Assembly (NCBI GenBank): GCA_035910535.1
Contig: JAMHXF010000042.1
Location: forward strand, 62,001-126,000
Length of the DNA stretch: 64,000 nucleotides
Source: Archangium_A sp035910535
Lineage (GTDB): Bacteria > Myxococcota > Myxococcia > Myxococcales > Myxococcaceae
Reading direction: 5' to 3'
The position numbers were made by a program, and so were the translations under genes. Positions 9,173-17,316 of the stretch are shown piece by piece; position 1 is the first letter of the stretch; each line of letters begins with the position of its first letter. Below the pieces are notes generated by a model. That model was not told the origin of the DNA, did not search any database, and saw nothing but the letters and a program-made list of their open reading frames with translations.

Positions 9173-9892
9173 ATGTCACCCGATCCGTGGGCCGCGTTCG
9201 CGCTCAGCACCGATGGGTTGAGCGCGCGCTACTGCGAACTCAACCGACTCGGCGAGTGGTTGCGGCAGCCATCGAACACGATCTCGAGCTTCAGCTACCT
9301 CGTCGCGGGCGTGCTCGTGCTTCGCAGCATGAAGGGTCGCGCTGACACGTCGCTGCGCCTCGTGCTCGGGCTCTCGTTCTTCGCGTTGGGCCTGGGCAGT
9401 CAGTTCTTCCACGCGTCGATCACGCTCGTCGCGCAAGAACTCGACATGGCGGGCACGTACGCGGCGGTGCTCGCGCTCATCGCCATTGCGCTTCGCCAAC
9501 GCTTTGAGCGACTTCCAGTCGAGCTCGTGCTCGTCGCCTTGTTGGTGATCGACGCGCTCTTCTACGCGTTCGAGTTCTACCGACACGGGCCGTGGCTGCT
9601 GCCGTCGTTGCTCGGCGTCACGTTGGTCTGCGCGGTCGCCGTCGCCGTTCACTCGGGCGCGTCGCGGTCGCTGCGATCGTTCGGGTTCGCTGTCGCAGGC
9701 CTCGCCGTCGGCGCCGCGAGCTGGCTCTTCGACGACCAGAAGTTCCTCTGCGACCCGCGCAGCGCCTTGCAGTGGCACGCGCTCTGGCACCTCGCCACGG
9801 CGTTCGGAGCGTACCAGCTGTTTTCGTATCTCCATCGGGGCGACACCCATGCACACGGCGCACTTCGCCGACGCGTACCTGCCAGTGCTTGA
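9173..9892 (+). CDS. Ceramidase-like (CREST superfamily) integral membrane protein
   Basis: 239 residues with about seven hydrophobic helices. The family's conserved polar residues are in place: Cys-Glu near the N-terminus followed by the NTISSFSYLVAG helix, Ser-Gln-Phe-Phe-His-Ala-Ser in the middle, a conserved Asp after it (QELDM), and His-Ala-Leu-Trp-His in the last helix. In alkaline ceramidases the His and Asp residues bind zinc and the enzyme hydrolyses ceramide's amide bond. Myxobacteria make ceramides and sphingolipids, so a lipid amidase role is reasonable, though the substrate is inferred. The downstream glycosyltransferase starts 44 bases before this gene ends, which suggests coupled expression and possibly a shared lipid pathway. 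Confidence 0.72.
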   Translation: MSPDPWAAFALSTDGLSARYCELNRLGEWLRQPSNTISSFSYLVAGVLVLRSMKGRADTSLRLVLGLSFFALGLGSQFFHASITLVAQELDMAGTYAAVLALIAIALRQRFERLPVELVLVALLVIDALFYAFEFYRHGPWLLPSLLGVTLVCAVAVAVHSGASRSLRSFGFAVAGLAVGAASWLFDDQKFLCDPRSALQWHALWHLATAFGAYQLFSYLHRGDTHAHGALRRRVPASA

Positions 9893-11102
9893 CGGAGTGG
9901 TTCGCACCGTCGAGGCCTACCACTCACGTCTTCCCCGCGAACTCGGCCCGGCGATGGTGATCGCGCCGTGGCAACCGGGCGCGCGCGAAGAAGCGCACGT
10001 GCTGCGCTACCGTTCGTTTCCGTTTCGCGCTCCGTACCGCGTGGGCGCGCCGATGTTCGATCTCGCGCTGCATCGCCGGTTGAAGTCGTTGGAGGTCGAC
10101 CTCTTTCACGCGCACAGCCCATTCGGCGCCGGCACGCTCGCGCGCGACTACGCACGACGCGCGAAGAAGCCGCTCATCTTCTCGCTGCACTCGAATTACC
10201 CGGAGTGGGTGCGTCATCAATACGCGCGCACGCCGTACGCGGCGATGTTGCTCAGCGCCCTGCCCGCGTCACACCGGCTGCGCTGGCCGGGCGTGAGCAG
10301 CTTCATGGCGCCGACGACAGAAGGTGCAGCGTTCGCGGAGCGCGTCATCAAGCGCGCGCTGTGGAAGTTCGCGAGTCAGAGCGACTGCGTGCTGGTGCCG
10401 ACGGAACAGTTTCGCCGCGAGGTGCTCGACTTCGCGCACGAGTGGCCGGGGCATCAACTCCGCGCGCCGCGCATCGAGGTCTTGCGACTGGGCATCGATT
10501 TTCCGACGCAGAGTGACGGGGTGTCAGTGCGGCAGTTGTACGCCGTGCCGAGTGACGTGCCGTTGTTCCTCACCGTCGGGCAGATGACGTACGAGAAAGA
10601 AATTCCGTTTCTGCTCACCGCGATGGCGGAGCTGAAGTCGCGTGGTCAGCAGTTTCGCCTCGTGCTCGTGGGTGATGGGCCGCATCTCGAGGTGTTCAAG
10701 ACTGAAGCGCAGCGCCTGGGCATCGATGCGTGGTGCAATTTCACCGGGCCGATCGCAGACAAGCGACGCCTCGCCGCGCACTACGAGCACGCTGATCTGT
10801 TTCTGTTTCCGTCGCTGTACGAAACGCAGGGCCTGGTGGCCATGGAGGCCGCGAGCTTCGGTCTGGCGACGGTTGCGCAGCGCGACGCGCCGGGGCTCAG
10901 CGAGGTGTTTCGGCATGAACACTCAGCGTTCTTCGCGGAGCGGTCGGTCGGCGACTACGCGGCGTTGGTGCAGGCGCTGTGTGCCGAACCCGCGCGCGCA
11001 CGACGCGTCGGAGCCATCGCGCGCACGTGCGTCTTCCGCATCGAGCAGCACACGCATGCGCTGGTGAAGATCTACAGCGACGTCGCTCCCAAGCACCGGT
11101 AG
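9849..11102 (+). CDS. GT4-family glycosyltransferase
   Basis: 417 residues, GT-B fold, family 4 style. The N-terminal domain has the acceptor-side motif 'HFADAYLPVLDGVVRTVEAY' and DLFHAHSPFG. The C-terminal half has the donor-site signatures LTVGQMTYEKEIPFLL, LVLVGDGPHLEVFK and the EX7E-type block FPSLYETQGLVAMEAASFGLATVA. This arrangement resembles bacterial alpha-glycosyltransferases that add sugar to diacylglycerol or sterol lipids. It overlaps the preceding ceramidase-like gene by 44 bases in another frame, with only a weak GGGGCGA ribosome site. Glycolipid synthesis is a reasonable inference; the sugar and acceptor cannot be read from sequence. Confidence 0.85.
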   Translation: MHTAHFADAYLPVLDGVVRTVEAYHSRLPRELGPAMVIAPWQPGAREEAHVLRYRSFPFRAPYRVGAPMFDLALHRRLKSLEVDLFHAHSPFGAGTLARDYARRAKKPLIFSLHSNYPEWVRHQYARTPYAAMLLSALPASHRLRWPGVSSFMAPTTEGAAFAERVIKRALWKFASQSDCVLVPTEQFRREVLDFAHEWPGHQLRAPRIEVLRLGIDFPTQSDGVSVRQLYAVPSDVPLFLTVGQMTYEKEIPFLLTAMAELKSRGQQFRLVLVGDGPHLEVFKTEAQRLGIDAWCNFTGPIADKRRLAAHYEHADLFLFPSLYETQGLVAMEAASFGLATVAQRDAPGLSEVFRHEHSAFFAERSVGDYAALVQALCAEPARARRVGAIARTCVFRIEQHTHALVKIYSDVAPKHR

Positions 11103-11125
11103 TCAGGAGCCCCGCTGACGCGCCC

Positions 11126-11539
11126 TCAGAATCGGCGGCGCTTCCACGCGACGGCATCGCCCTGAAGGTCGGACGCCGCGAGCGCCTCAGCGCCATTTGA
11201 AACCAACACCTCGTTGGTGAAGCGCATCACATGGTCGCGCTCACACGCGGTGATGCAGGCTTCGAGCGGCTGACGGAACAACACCGGGTTGGCGCGCCCC
11301 TTCGTCGGCCGAAAATCAGCCGTCCAGTCGACGCCGTCGTGCGACAGGAGTGAATAGCTGCCACCCTTCGCGACCGCGCTGCGCAGCCGAGGGCCGCCCT
11401 GCTTCCACACCAGCTTCGGTGGTCCGGCCAACTCGTTCTTCTTCTTCCTGGGTGCTGACTTCGCGCGCACGGCGGTGCGCGGCTTGCGGGTGGTTGCGGT
11501 CTTGCGGGCGGGCTTCTTCGGAGTCGAGGCGCGAGGCAC
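11126..11539 (-). CDS. Small basic protein with histone H1-like N-terminal tail
   Basis: 137 residues from a GTG at 11539. The open frame extends 35 codons further up to an ATG at 11644, but that stretch reads poorly and was not chosen. Residues 1-40 are almost only Lys, Arg, Pro, Ala and Thr in short (K/R)PAR(K)-type repeats, like the tails of histone H1 and bacterial DNA compaction proteins. Residues 45-137 form a distinct compact domain with KLVWKQGGPRLR, SHDGVDWTADFRPTKG and a paired Cys-x6 stretch. I do not recognise the domain. DNA or RNA binding through the tail is inferred from charge. The start is uncertain because no ribosome site precedes either candidate. Confidence 0.6.
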   Translation of the reverse strand: MPRASTPKKPARKTATTRKPRTAVRAKSAPRKKKNELAGPPKLVWKQGGPRLRSAVAKGGSYSLLSHDGVDWTADFRPTKGRANPVLFRQPLEACITACERDHVMRFTNEVLVSNGAEALAASDLQGDAVAWKRRRF

Positions 11540-11744
11540 CGCGCGACCGTAAAGGCGCCAGCGCAGCGTCGCTAGAAACCGGCGGGCGCGCGTCGTGTTT
11601 GACGCGAACCCCGAAATCAAGAAGCGCGCGTTCGACGATCTCACCCGCGTCGCGCATCTCCTTCAGTCGAGGGGATGATGCGCGCGGCGCGCGTGACGGG
11701 AACCAGTGTTGTGGAGGAACTCCGTAGCTGGCAGGTAGCGGCGC
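11540..11744. other. Intergenic region with a short coding-like remnant
   Basis: 205 bases between the basic protein gene and the AidB-like gene. On the plus strand the frame from GTG 11595 to TGA 11678 encodes 27 residues beginning MFDANPEIKKRAFDD that look protein-like, but the frame is closed just upstream by a TAA at 11550. It may be the tail of a decayed gene or chance. The promoter for the AidB-like gene should lie in the last 80 bases; TAGCTG at about 11727 is a candidate -10 element. Confidence 0.25.
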
Positions 11745-13391
11745 ATGAACACTCCGCGCGCCGCGCAGTTCGTCACCCACGAGGTCACCAACCAGTCGAC
11801 GCCGCTCGTCTACGACGCGTGGTCCACCGACCTGCCCCTGCGTGAAGCGATCGCGCGTGAAGGTGGCGGCTGGCACGAAGCCGAGCTGCAGAAGTACGGC
11901 GTGCGCGTGGGCGGTGAGTTGATGGCCGCGGGCATTCTCGCCAACGAGAACAAGCCGAAGTTTCGCCCGTTCGATCGCTACGGCAACCGCCTCGACGAGG
12001 TGGAGTTTCACCCGAGCTACCACCAGCTCATGGGCGCGGCGATTGACGCGGGCGTCACGCACCTCGGTTGGTCGAAGGCGTCGCAGAAGGGCTCGCACGT
12101 CGCGCGCATGGCGATGTCGTATCTGCACAACCAGGCCGATCAGGGCACGAGCTGCCCGCTGACGATGACCTACGCGTCGGTGCCGGCGCTCAAGCACGCG
12201 CCCGAGCTCGCGAAGACGTGGCTGCCGCGCATCACGTCGACGAAGTACGACTCGCGCTTCGTGCCGGCGGATCAGAAGGCCGGCGTGACGTTCGGCATGG
12301 GCATGACGGAGAAACAGGGCGGCTCCGACGTGCGCACCAACACCACGAAGGCGTACCGCAACGGAGACACGTACGAGCTCGTCGGTCACAAGTGGTTCTT
12401 CTCGGCGCCGATGTGTGACGCGTTCCTCGTGCTCGCGCAGGCCGAGGGCGGCATCACGTGCTTCCTCTTGCCGCGGTGGAAGGCCGACGGCACGCGCAAC
12501 GCGGTTCGCGTGCAGCGGCTGAAGGACAAGCTGGGTGACTGGTCGAACGCCAGCAGCGAGGTCGAGTTTCAGGGCGCGGAGGTGCTGCGCGTGGGCGATG
12601 AAGGCCGCGGCGTGGCGACGATTCTCGAGATGGTCGCGCTCACCCGACAGGACTGCATGATCGGCAGCTCGTCGTTGATGCGGCAGGCGCTCGTGCAGGC
12701 CATTCATCACACGCGGCACCGCGTGGCGTTCGGCAAGAAGTTGATCGATCAGGCGTTGATGAAGAACGTGCTGGCCGACCTCGCGCTCGAGTCGGAAGCG
12801 CACACCGTGTTGACGGCGCGCATCGCCCGCGCGGTCGACGGCTCGAGCCGCGGTGACGAGAAAGAAGCAGCCTTCGCGCGCATGGGCACGGCCATCGGGA
12901 AGTACTGGGTGTGCAAGCGCGCGGCGGTGTTCGTCAACGAAGCGCAGGAGTGCCTGGGAGGCGCCGGCTACGTCGAAGAAGCGAGCCTCGCGCGGCTGTA
13001 CCGCCAGGCGCCGCTCAATTCGATCTGGGAAGGCAGCGGCAACATTCAGTGCCTCGACGTTTTGCGCGCGTCGATGAAGGAGCCCTCGAGCCTGCAGGCG
13101 GTGTTCAGTGAAGTGAAGTTGGCGGAGGGCGCGAACCAGCACCTCGATGTCGAGATGGCGAAGTTGGCGACCGAGTTCGCAGACATGTCGACGGTCGAAG
13201 TGCGCGCGCGCGGGTTGGTGGAGCGGCTCGCGTTGTGTCTGCAGGGTTCGCTGCTGATTCGCGCCGGCAATTCGGTGGTGAGCGACGCGTTCTGTGAGTC
13301 ACGGCTCGGCGGTCAGCATGGGGCGGCGTTCGGGACGTTGAACGCGAAGGCCCCGTTCGACGCGCTGATCAGCCGCGCGTTCCCGAGCTGA
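11745..13391 (+). CDS. aidB: AidB-like acyl-CoA dehydrogenase family flavoprotein
   Basis: 548 residues, close to Escherichia coli AidB (541). It has the AidB-type N-terminal extension and the acyl-CoA dehydrogenase core: FGMGMTEKQGGSDV, VGHKWFFSAP, RLKDKLG and NSIWEGSGNIQCLDVLR match the AidB signature blocks. AidB belongs to the adaptive response to alkylation and binds DNA. It carries FAD and has only weak acyl-CoA dehydrogenase activity. No ada, alkA or alkB gene is nearby, so induction by alkylation is not shown here. Many myxobacterial homologues are simply annotated as acyl-CoA or isovaleryl-CoA dehydrogenases. The start has a modest AGGT ribosome site. A small gene follows after 3 bases. 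Confidence 0.85.
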   Translation: MNTPRAAQFVTHEVTNQSTPLVYDAWSTDLPLREAIAREGGGWHEAELQKYGVRVGGELMAAGILANENKPKFRPFDRYGNRLDEVEFHPSYHQLMGAAIDAGVTHLGWSKASQKGSHVARMAMSYLHNQADQGTSCPLTMTYASVPALKHAPELAKTWLPRITSTKYDSRFVPADQKAGVTFGMGMTEKQGGSDVRTNTTKAYRNGDTYELVGHKWFFSAPMCDAFLVLAQAEGGITCFLLPRWKADGTRNAVRVQRLKDKLGDWSNASSEVEFQGAEVLRVGDEGRGVATILEMVALTRQDCMIGSSSLMRQALVQAIHHTRHRVAFGKKLIDQALMKNVLADLALESEAHTVLTARIARAVDGSSRGDEKEAAFARMGTAIGKYWVCKRAAVFVNEAQECLGGAGYVEEASLARLYRQAPLNSIWEGSGNIQCLDVLRASMKEPSSLQAVFSEVKLAEGANQHLDVEMAKLATEFADMSTVEVRARGLVERLALCLQGSLLIRAGNSVVSDAFCESRLGGQHGAAFGTLNAKAPFDALISRAFPS

Positions 13392-13394
13392 GGC

Positions 13395-13721
13395 ATGGCG
13401 GTCGCGGCGCGCCACATCACGTTTCGCGACGTGAAGTTTCGCTGGCGGGCCACCGGTACTGACTGGGGGATCTCGCTGACGATCTGGCCTGAAGAAGGCC
13501 GGTCGATCACGTGCAGGTTCGACTACCACCACGAGAAGACGCCTCGTGAGAACGGCGTGGTGCTGCTGAGTCGGCAGCTCGTGATCACGAATCGAATCGT
13601 GCGACGGGTGCTGGTTCACGCCGTCGAGAAGCACGGGTACGCGCCGAACGGCGAAGGCCAGCTGCAGCTGCGTGATGTCGATGAGGCCATCGACCTCCGC
13701 GATGCCATTCGCGCTGACTGA
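13395..13721 (+). CDS. Small conserved-looking protein of unknown function
   Basis: 108 residues, starting 3 bases after the aidB stop codon and therefore probably co-transcribed. The sequence looks like a compact alpha/beta domain, with FRDVKFRWRATGTDWGISLTIW near the start and a helical C-terminus ending in DVDEAIDLRDAIRAD. It contains one Cys, several His and no signal or membrane segment. I do not recognise a family. A strong hairpin follows 17 bases after the stop and should end the aidB transcript. Confidence 0.6.
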   Translation: MAVAARHITFRDVKFRWRATGTDWGISLTIWPEEGRSITCRFDYHHEKTPRENGVVLLSRQLVITNRIVRRVLVHAVEKHGYAPNGEGQLQLRDVDEAIDLRDAIRAD

Positions 13722-13738
13722 CGAGCAGCACACAAGCT

Positions 13739-13775
13739 TCGAGCCGGCCCGGAAGTGATTCCGGAGCCGGCTCGA
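13739..13775. terminator. Bidirectional hairpin terminator
   Basis: TCGAGCCGGC (13739-13748) and CCGGAA (13749-13754) pair with TTCCGG (13759-13764) and GCCGGCTCGA (13766-13775): 16 base pairs with one bulged A and a GTGA tetraloop. It sits between convergent genes and can serve both. There is no clear T tract on either side. Confidence 0.7.
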
Positions 13776-13801
13776 GAACTTGAGCGCTGTTCAACAGCGA
13801 C

Positions 13802-13918
13802 TCAGTACTTGCCCTTGGCCTTACGGGCACGCACGCGACGGCGCTTGAGCGCGGCTTTCTTCGTCTTCGCGCGGGTCTTGAGCTTCTTCTTGCTCCGGTT
13901 CGACTTGACTGCGGGCAT
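13802..13918 (-). CDS. 38-residue, highly basic miniprotein
   Basis: The ATG at 13918 is preceded by a good GGAG site eight bases upstream, and the frame ends at 13802. Of 38 residues about half are Lys or Arg, starting MPAVKSNRSKKKLKTRAKTK and ending KAKGKY, with no acidic residue. Size and composition resemble very small ribosomal or ribosome-associated proteins (AURKAIP1/COX24-domain miniproteins are one possible comparison), but I cannot assign a family. It is a monocistronic unit on the strand opposite prfA, with a strong terminator behind it, which argues for a real expressed gene. RNA binding is inferred from charge. Confidence 0.7.
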   Translation of the reverse strand: MPAVKSNRSKKKLKTRAKTKKAALKRRRVRARKAKGKY

Positions 13919-14026
13919 CTGGAATCTCCGTGTGCTGCGTGTTGTCGGCCCTGCCTACCTGACAGCGCGCCACGCGGCAACAACGCGGTTGCTCGTCGAC
14001 TTCGCTGCGCGTACAGCCTCGCCGCC

Positions 14027-15097
14027 GTGATCGAGAAGCTCGAGCAGGTCGAACAGCGCTTTGAGCGGCTCACCGCCGAGCTGTCGAGCCCCACCGTGCT
14101 CGCCGATTCCACCAAGCTCCAGAAGGTCTCCCGCGAGCGCGCGTCGATTGAAAAACTCGTCGAGGCGTACCGGGCGCTCAAGCGGCTGCAGGCCGAAATC
14201 GTCGGCAACGAAGAGCTGCTCGAGCACGGCGAGCCCGACTTCAAGGCCATGGCGCGCGAAGAGCTGCCCGCGCTCAAAGAAAAACGCGCCGCGATGGAAG
14301 AGGAGCTGCGGCTGCTGCTGCTCCCCAAAGATCCGAACGACGAGAAGAACGTCATCATCGAGATCCGCGCCGCCGCCGGTGGTGACGAAGCCGCGCTCTT
14401 CGCCGAAGAGGTCATGCAGATGTACCTGCGCTACGCCACGCGCCGCGGCTGGCAGTCCGACATCGTCGATCTCTCCACCGGCAACCAGGGCGGCATCAAA
14501 GACGCGACGCTCACGCTGGCCGGTGACGCCGTGTACTCGTCGCTCAAGTGGGAGTCGGGCGTGCACCGCGTGCAGCGCGTGCCGGCCACTGAAACGCAGG
14601 GCCGCATTCACACCTCGACCATCACCGTGGCCGTGATGCCCGAGGCCGAAGAGGCCGACGTACAGATCAACCCGGCCGACATCGAGATGCAGGTCATGCG
14701 CTCGACGGGCGCCGGTGGCCAGAGCGTCAACACCACCGACTCCGCCGTGCGCTTGATTCACAAGCCCAGCGGCATCGTCGTGAAGTGCCAGCAGGAAAAG
14801 TCGCAGCTCAAGAACCGCGCGATGGCGCTCAAGATGCTGCGCGCCCGGCTCTACGAAATGGAGCAGGAAAAAATCCGCAACGAGCGCGATGCGCTGCGCA
14901 AAGGCCAGGTCGGCAGCGGCGATCGCTCCGAAAAAATCCGCACCTACAACTTCCCGCAGGACCGCATGACCGATCACCGCATCGGCTACACGCGGCACAA
15001 CCTGCCCGGCGCGATGGTGGGCGACATCGACGACGTGCTCGGTGCGTTGCGCACGTTCTTCCGCGCCGAAGCCCTCAAGCAGCAGGAGCGCGCGTGA
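14027..15097 (+). CDS. prfA: Peptide chain release factor 1
   Basis: 356 residues from a GTG start. Release factor 1 reads UAA and UAG stop codons and hydrolyses peptidyl-tRNA on the ribosome. The peptidyl-hydrolase motif Gly-Gly-Gln is at 230-232, and the stop-codon-reading tripeptide Pro-Ala-Thr, diagnostic of RF1, is at 186-188. The N-terminal coiled helical domain (1-100) and the family signature around 220-245 are intact, and the length is standard. Its TGA overlaps the GTG of prmC, which encodes the methyltransferase that modifies this Gln, so the enzyme and its substrate are translationally coupled. Confidence 0.97.
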   Translation: MIEKLEQVEQRFERLTAELSSPTVLADSTKLQKVSRERASIEKLVEAYRALKRLQAEIVGNEELLEHGEPDFKAMAREELPALKEKRAAMEEELRLLLLPKDPNDEKNVIIEIRAAAGGDEAALFAEEVMQMYLRYATRRGWQSDIVDLSTGNQGGIKDATLTLAGDAVYSSLKWESGVHRVQRVPATETQGRIHTSTITVAVMPEAEEADVQINPADIEMQVMRSTGAGGQSVNTTDSAVRLIHKPSGIVVKCQQEKSQLKNRAMALKMLRARLYEMEQEKIRNERDALRKGQVGSGDRSEKIRTYNFPQDRMTDHRIGYTRHNLPGAMVGDIDDVLGALRTFFRAEALKQQERA

Positions 15098-15954
15098 GCA
15101 CCGAGAGCTGGACCATTCGCCGGGTCCTCGACTGGACGCGGGGCCACTTCGACAAGCAGCAGGTCGACGAGCCTCGGCTGACGGCAGAAATTCTGTTGGG
15201 TCACGTGCTCAGCGTGCCGCGCGTGAAGCTGTACATGGACCTCGATCGCCCGCTCTCGAAAGACGAGTTGGCCACGTACCGCGCGCTCATTCAGCGGCGC
15301 CTCACCGGCGAGCCGACGCAGTACCTGGTGGGCTTCAAGGAGTTCTACGGCCGCCGCTTCGCCGTCGACGCGCGCGTCTTGATTCCGCGCAGTGAGACGG
15401 AGCTGCTCGTTGAGGCAGCGCTGCGCGACGTACCGAAAGACGCTCCGGCGCGGGTGCTCGACGTGTGTACGGGCAGTGGCTGCATCGCCATCAGCATCGC
15501 GGCTGAACGGCCGCAGGCCAGCGTGTGGGCGACCGATCTGATGCCGACCGCGCTCGCCGTGGCGAAGGCCAACGCCGAGAAGCACTCGGTCGACGGGCGG
15601 GTCACGTTCTTCGAGGGCGACCTGCTCGCGCCGGTGCCTGAGGGCGCGAAGTTCGACGTCATCGTCTCCAACCCGCCGTACGTGAAGCGCGGAGACCTGC
15701 CGACGCTGCAGAAAGAAGTGCGCGCCGAGCCGAAAGAGGCGCTCGATGGCGGCGACGACGGGCTGCGGTTGCTCGAGCGCGTCATCAACGAAGCGCTGCC
15801 TCGCCTCAAGCCCGGCGGGCTCCTTGCACTGGAGCACGGTGATGAGCAGGGAGACGCGGTGAAAGAGCTGATGACGCGGGCGGGCTGCCTCGACGTTCGC
15901 ATCGAAAAAGATCTGGCGCGGCACGATCGCCTCGCGCTGGGCCGCGCTCCGTAA
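15094..15954 (+). CDS. prmC: Release factor glutamine N5-methyltransferase
   Basis: 286 residues from a GTG at 15094 that overlaps the prfA stop codon (GTGA) and has AGGAG upstream. PrmC methylates the Gln of the GGQ motif in release factors using S-adenosylmethionine. The SAM-binding motif I reads VLDVCTGSGCIAISIA and the catalytic Asn-Pro-Pro-Tyr motif is within VSNPPYVKRGD, followed by the family's EPKEALDGGDDGL block. The helical N-terminal domain (about 1-85) that recognises the release factor is present. Order prfA-prmC-murA, with spacing of 17 bases to murA, indicates one operon. Confidence 0.96.
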   Translation: MSTESWTIRRVLDWTRGHFDKQQVDEPRLTAEILLGHVLSVPRVKLYMDLDRPLSKDELATYRALIQRRLTGEPTQYLVGFKEFYGRRFAVDARVLIPRSETELLVEAALRDVPKDAPARVLDVCTGSGCIAISIAAERPQASVWATDLMPTALAVAKANAEKHSVDGRVTFFEGDLLAPVPEGAKFDVIVSNPPYVKRGDLPTLQKEVRAEPKEALDGGDDGLRLLERVINEALPRLKPGGLLALEHGDEQGDAVKELMTRAGCLDVRIEKDLARHDRLALGRAP

Positions 15955-15971
15955 CGACAGGAACCACAGAC

Positions 15972-17243
15972 ATGGACTCGATCGTCGTCAAAGGAAACGG
16001 GCCGCTGAAGGGCGAGACGTACGCGTCGGGCGCCAAGAACGCGGCGCTGCCCATTCTCGCGAGCTCGCTGTTGGCGCCGGGCACCAACACCTTCCGCAAC
16101 GTGCCCGCCCTGGCCGACGTGAAGACGATGCTGGAGGTGCTCGACACCATGGGCTGCACGTCGGTGCGGCACACCGGCAAGAAGAGCGACGTCGTCGACA
16201 TCACCGTGCCCAGCAAAGGCGTGACGCCCGAAGCGCCGTACGAGCTGGTGAAGACGATGCGCGCGTCGGTGCTGGTGCTGGGCCCCCTGCTCGCCCGCTA
16301 CGGCCGCGCGCGCGTGTCGATGCCCGGTGGGTGCGCCATCGGCGCGAGGCCGATTGATCAACACCTCAAGGGCCTGCAGGCGCTCGGCGCAGAGATCGAG
16401 CTCACCGAGGGGTACGTCGAGGCGCGCGCCAGGCGGCTCCGCGGCGGCACCGTGACCTTCGACGTCATCACCGTCACCGGCACCGAGAACGTGCTCATGG
16501 CGGCTGTACTCGCGAAGGGCCGCAGCATTCTCGAGAACGCGGCGCGTGAACCGGAGATCGAAGAGCTCGCCCGCGTACTGAACAAGATGGGCGCGAAGAT
16601 CACCGGCGCCGGCTCAGACATCATCACCGTCGACGGCGTCGACGAGCTCAAGCCGGTCGACCACGCGATCATCCCCGATCGAATCGAGGCGGGCACGTTG
16701 CTGGTGGCCGCGGCGATCACCGGTGGCGACGTGTTGGTGACGCGCACTGCGCCCGAGCACCTCGAGCCGGTGATTCAGAAGCTGCGCGAGGCCGGCTGCA
16801 CGGTGACGGTCGAAGGTGACGGCGTGCGCTGCGTGGCGAAGGGCCCGCTGCGCGGCGTCGACCTCAAGACGCGTGAGCACCCCGGCTTTCCCACCGACAT
16901 GCAGGCTCAGTTGATGGCGCTGCTGTGCACCGCGAAGGGCACGTCGGTCATCACCGAGAACATTTTTGAAAACCGCTTCATGCACGTCGCCGAGCTGCGC
17001 CGCATGGGCGCTGACGTGACGATCGACGGGCACACCGCCGTGGTGCGCGGCGTCGAGCGGCTGTCGGGCGCGCCGGTGATGGCGACGGATCTCCGAGCGT
17101 CAGCCTCGCTCGTGCTGGCCGGCCTGTCTGCGGAGGGGAAGACGACGATCGGCCGCGTGTACCACCTGGATCGTGGGTACGAGCGCCTCGAGAAGAAACT
17201 GAAAGGGCTGGGCGCCGACATCAAGCGGGTGAAGGAACGATGA
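15972..17243 (+). CDS. murA: UDP-N-acetylglucosamine 1-carboxyvinyltransferase
   Basis: 423 residues, normal length. MurA transfers enolpyruvate from phosphoenolpyruvate to UDP-N-acetylglucosamine, the first committed step of peptidoglycan synthesis, in the cytoplasm. The active-site Lys is in the SGAKNAALP motif (Lys22). The catalytic Cys121 lies in MPGGCAIGARPIDQHL; having Cys and not Asp predicts fosfomycin sensitivity of this copy. The downstream PGFPTDMQAQ block and the C-terminal RGYERLEKKL helix are also family signatures. It follows prmC by 17 bases and ends the housekeeping part of this operon. Confidence 0.97.
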   Translation: MDSIVVKGNGPLKGETYASGAKNAALPILASSLLAPGTNTFRNVPALADVKTMLEVLDTMGCTSVRHTGKKSDVVDITVPSKGVTPEAPYELVKTMRASVLVLGPLLARYGRARVSMPGGCAIGARPIDQHLKGLQALGAEIELTEGYVEARARRLRGGTVTFDVITVTGTENVLMAAVLAKGRSILENAAREPEIEELARVLNKMGAKITGAGSDIITVDGVDELKPVDHAIIPDRIEAGTLLVAAAITGGDVLVTRTAPEHLEPVIQKLREAGCTVTVEGDGVRCVAKGPLRGVDLKTREHPGFPTDMQAQLMALLCTAKGTSVITENIFENRFMHVAELRRMGADVTIDGHTAVVRGVERLSGAPVMATDLRASASLVLAGLSAEGKTTIGRVYHLDRGYERLEKKLKGLGADIKRVKER

Positions 17244-17250
17244 ACGCTCC

Positions 17251-17280
17251 TTGCGTTCAGTGATCGTTGCTCGCTACCTT
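17251..17280 (+). promoter_or_regulatory. Possible promoter for the zinc-ribbon gene
   Basis: TTGCGT (17251-17256), an 18-base spacer and TACCTT (17275-17280) fit a sigma-70-type promoter loosely. It lies just after the murA stop and would give a short leader of about 30 bases. Confidence 0.35.
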
Positions 17281-17316
17281 CCCGCCTTGAACCCCCAACA
17301 GGAGATGAGCCACACA

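Noticed and set aside
11316..13142. 608-codon minus-strand open frame opposite aidB
   Set aside because: The plus strand carries unmistakable AidB motifs; the antisense product has no recognisable features.
17305..17316. Earlier ATG start for the zinc-ribbon gene
   Set aside because: That ATG lies within the AGGAGATGA ribosome site, which is well placed for the ATG at 17317.
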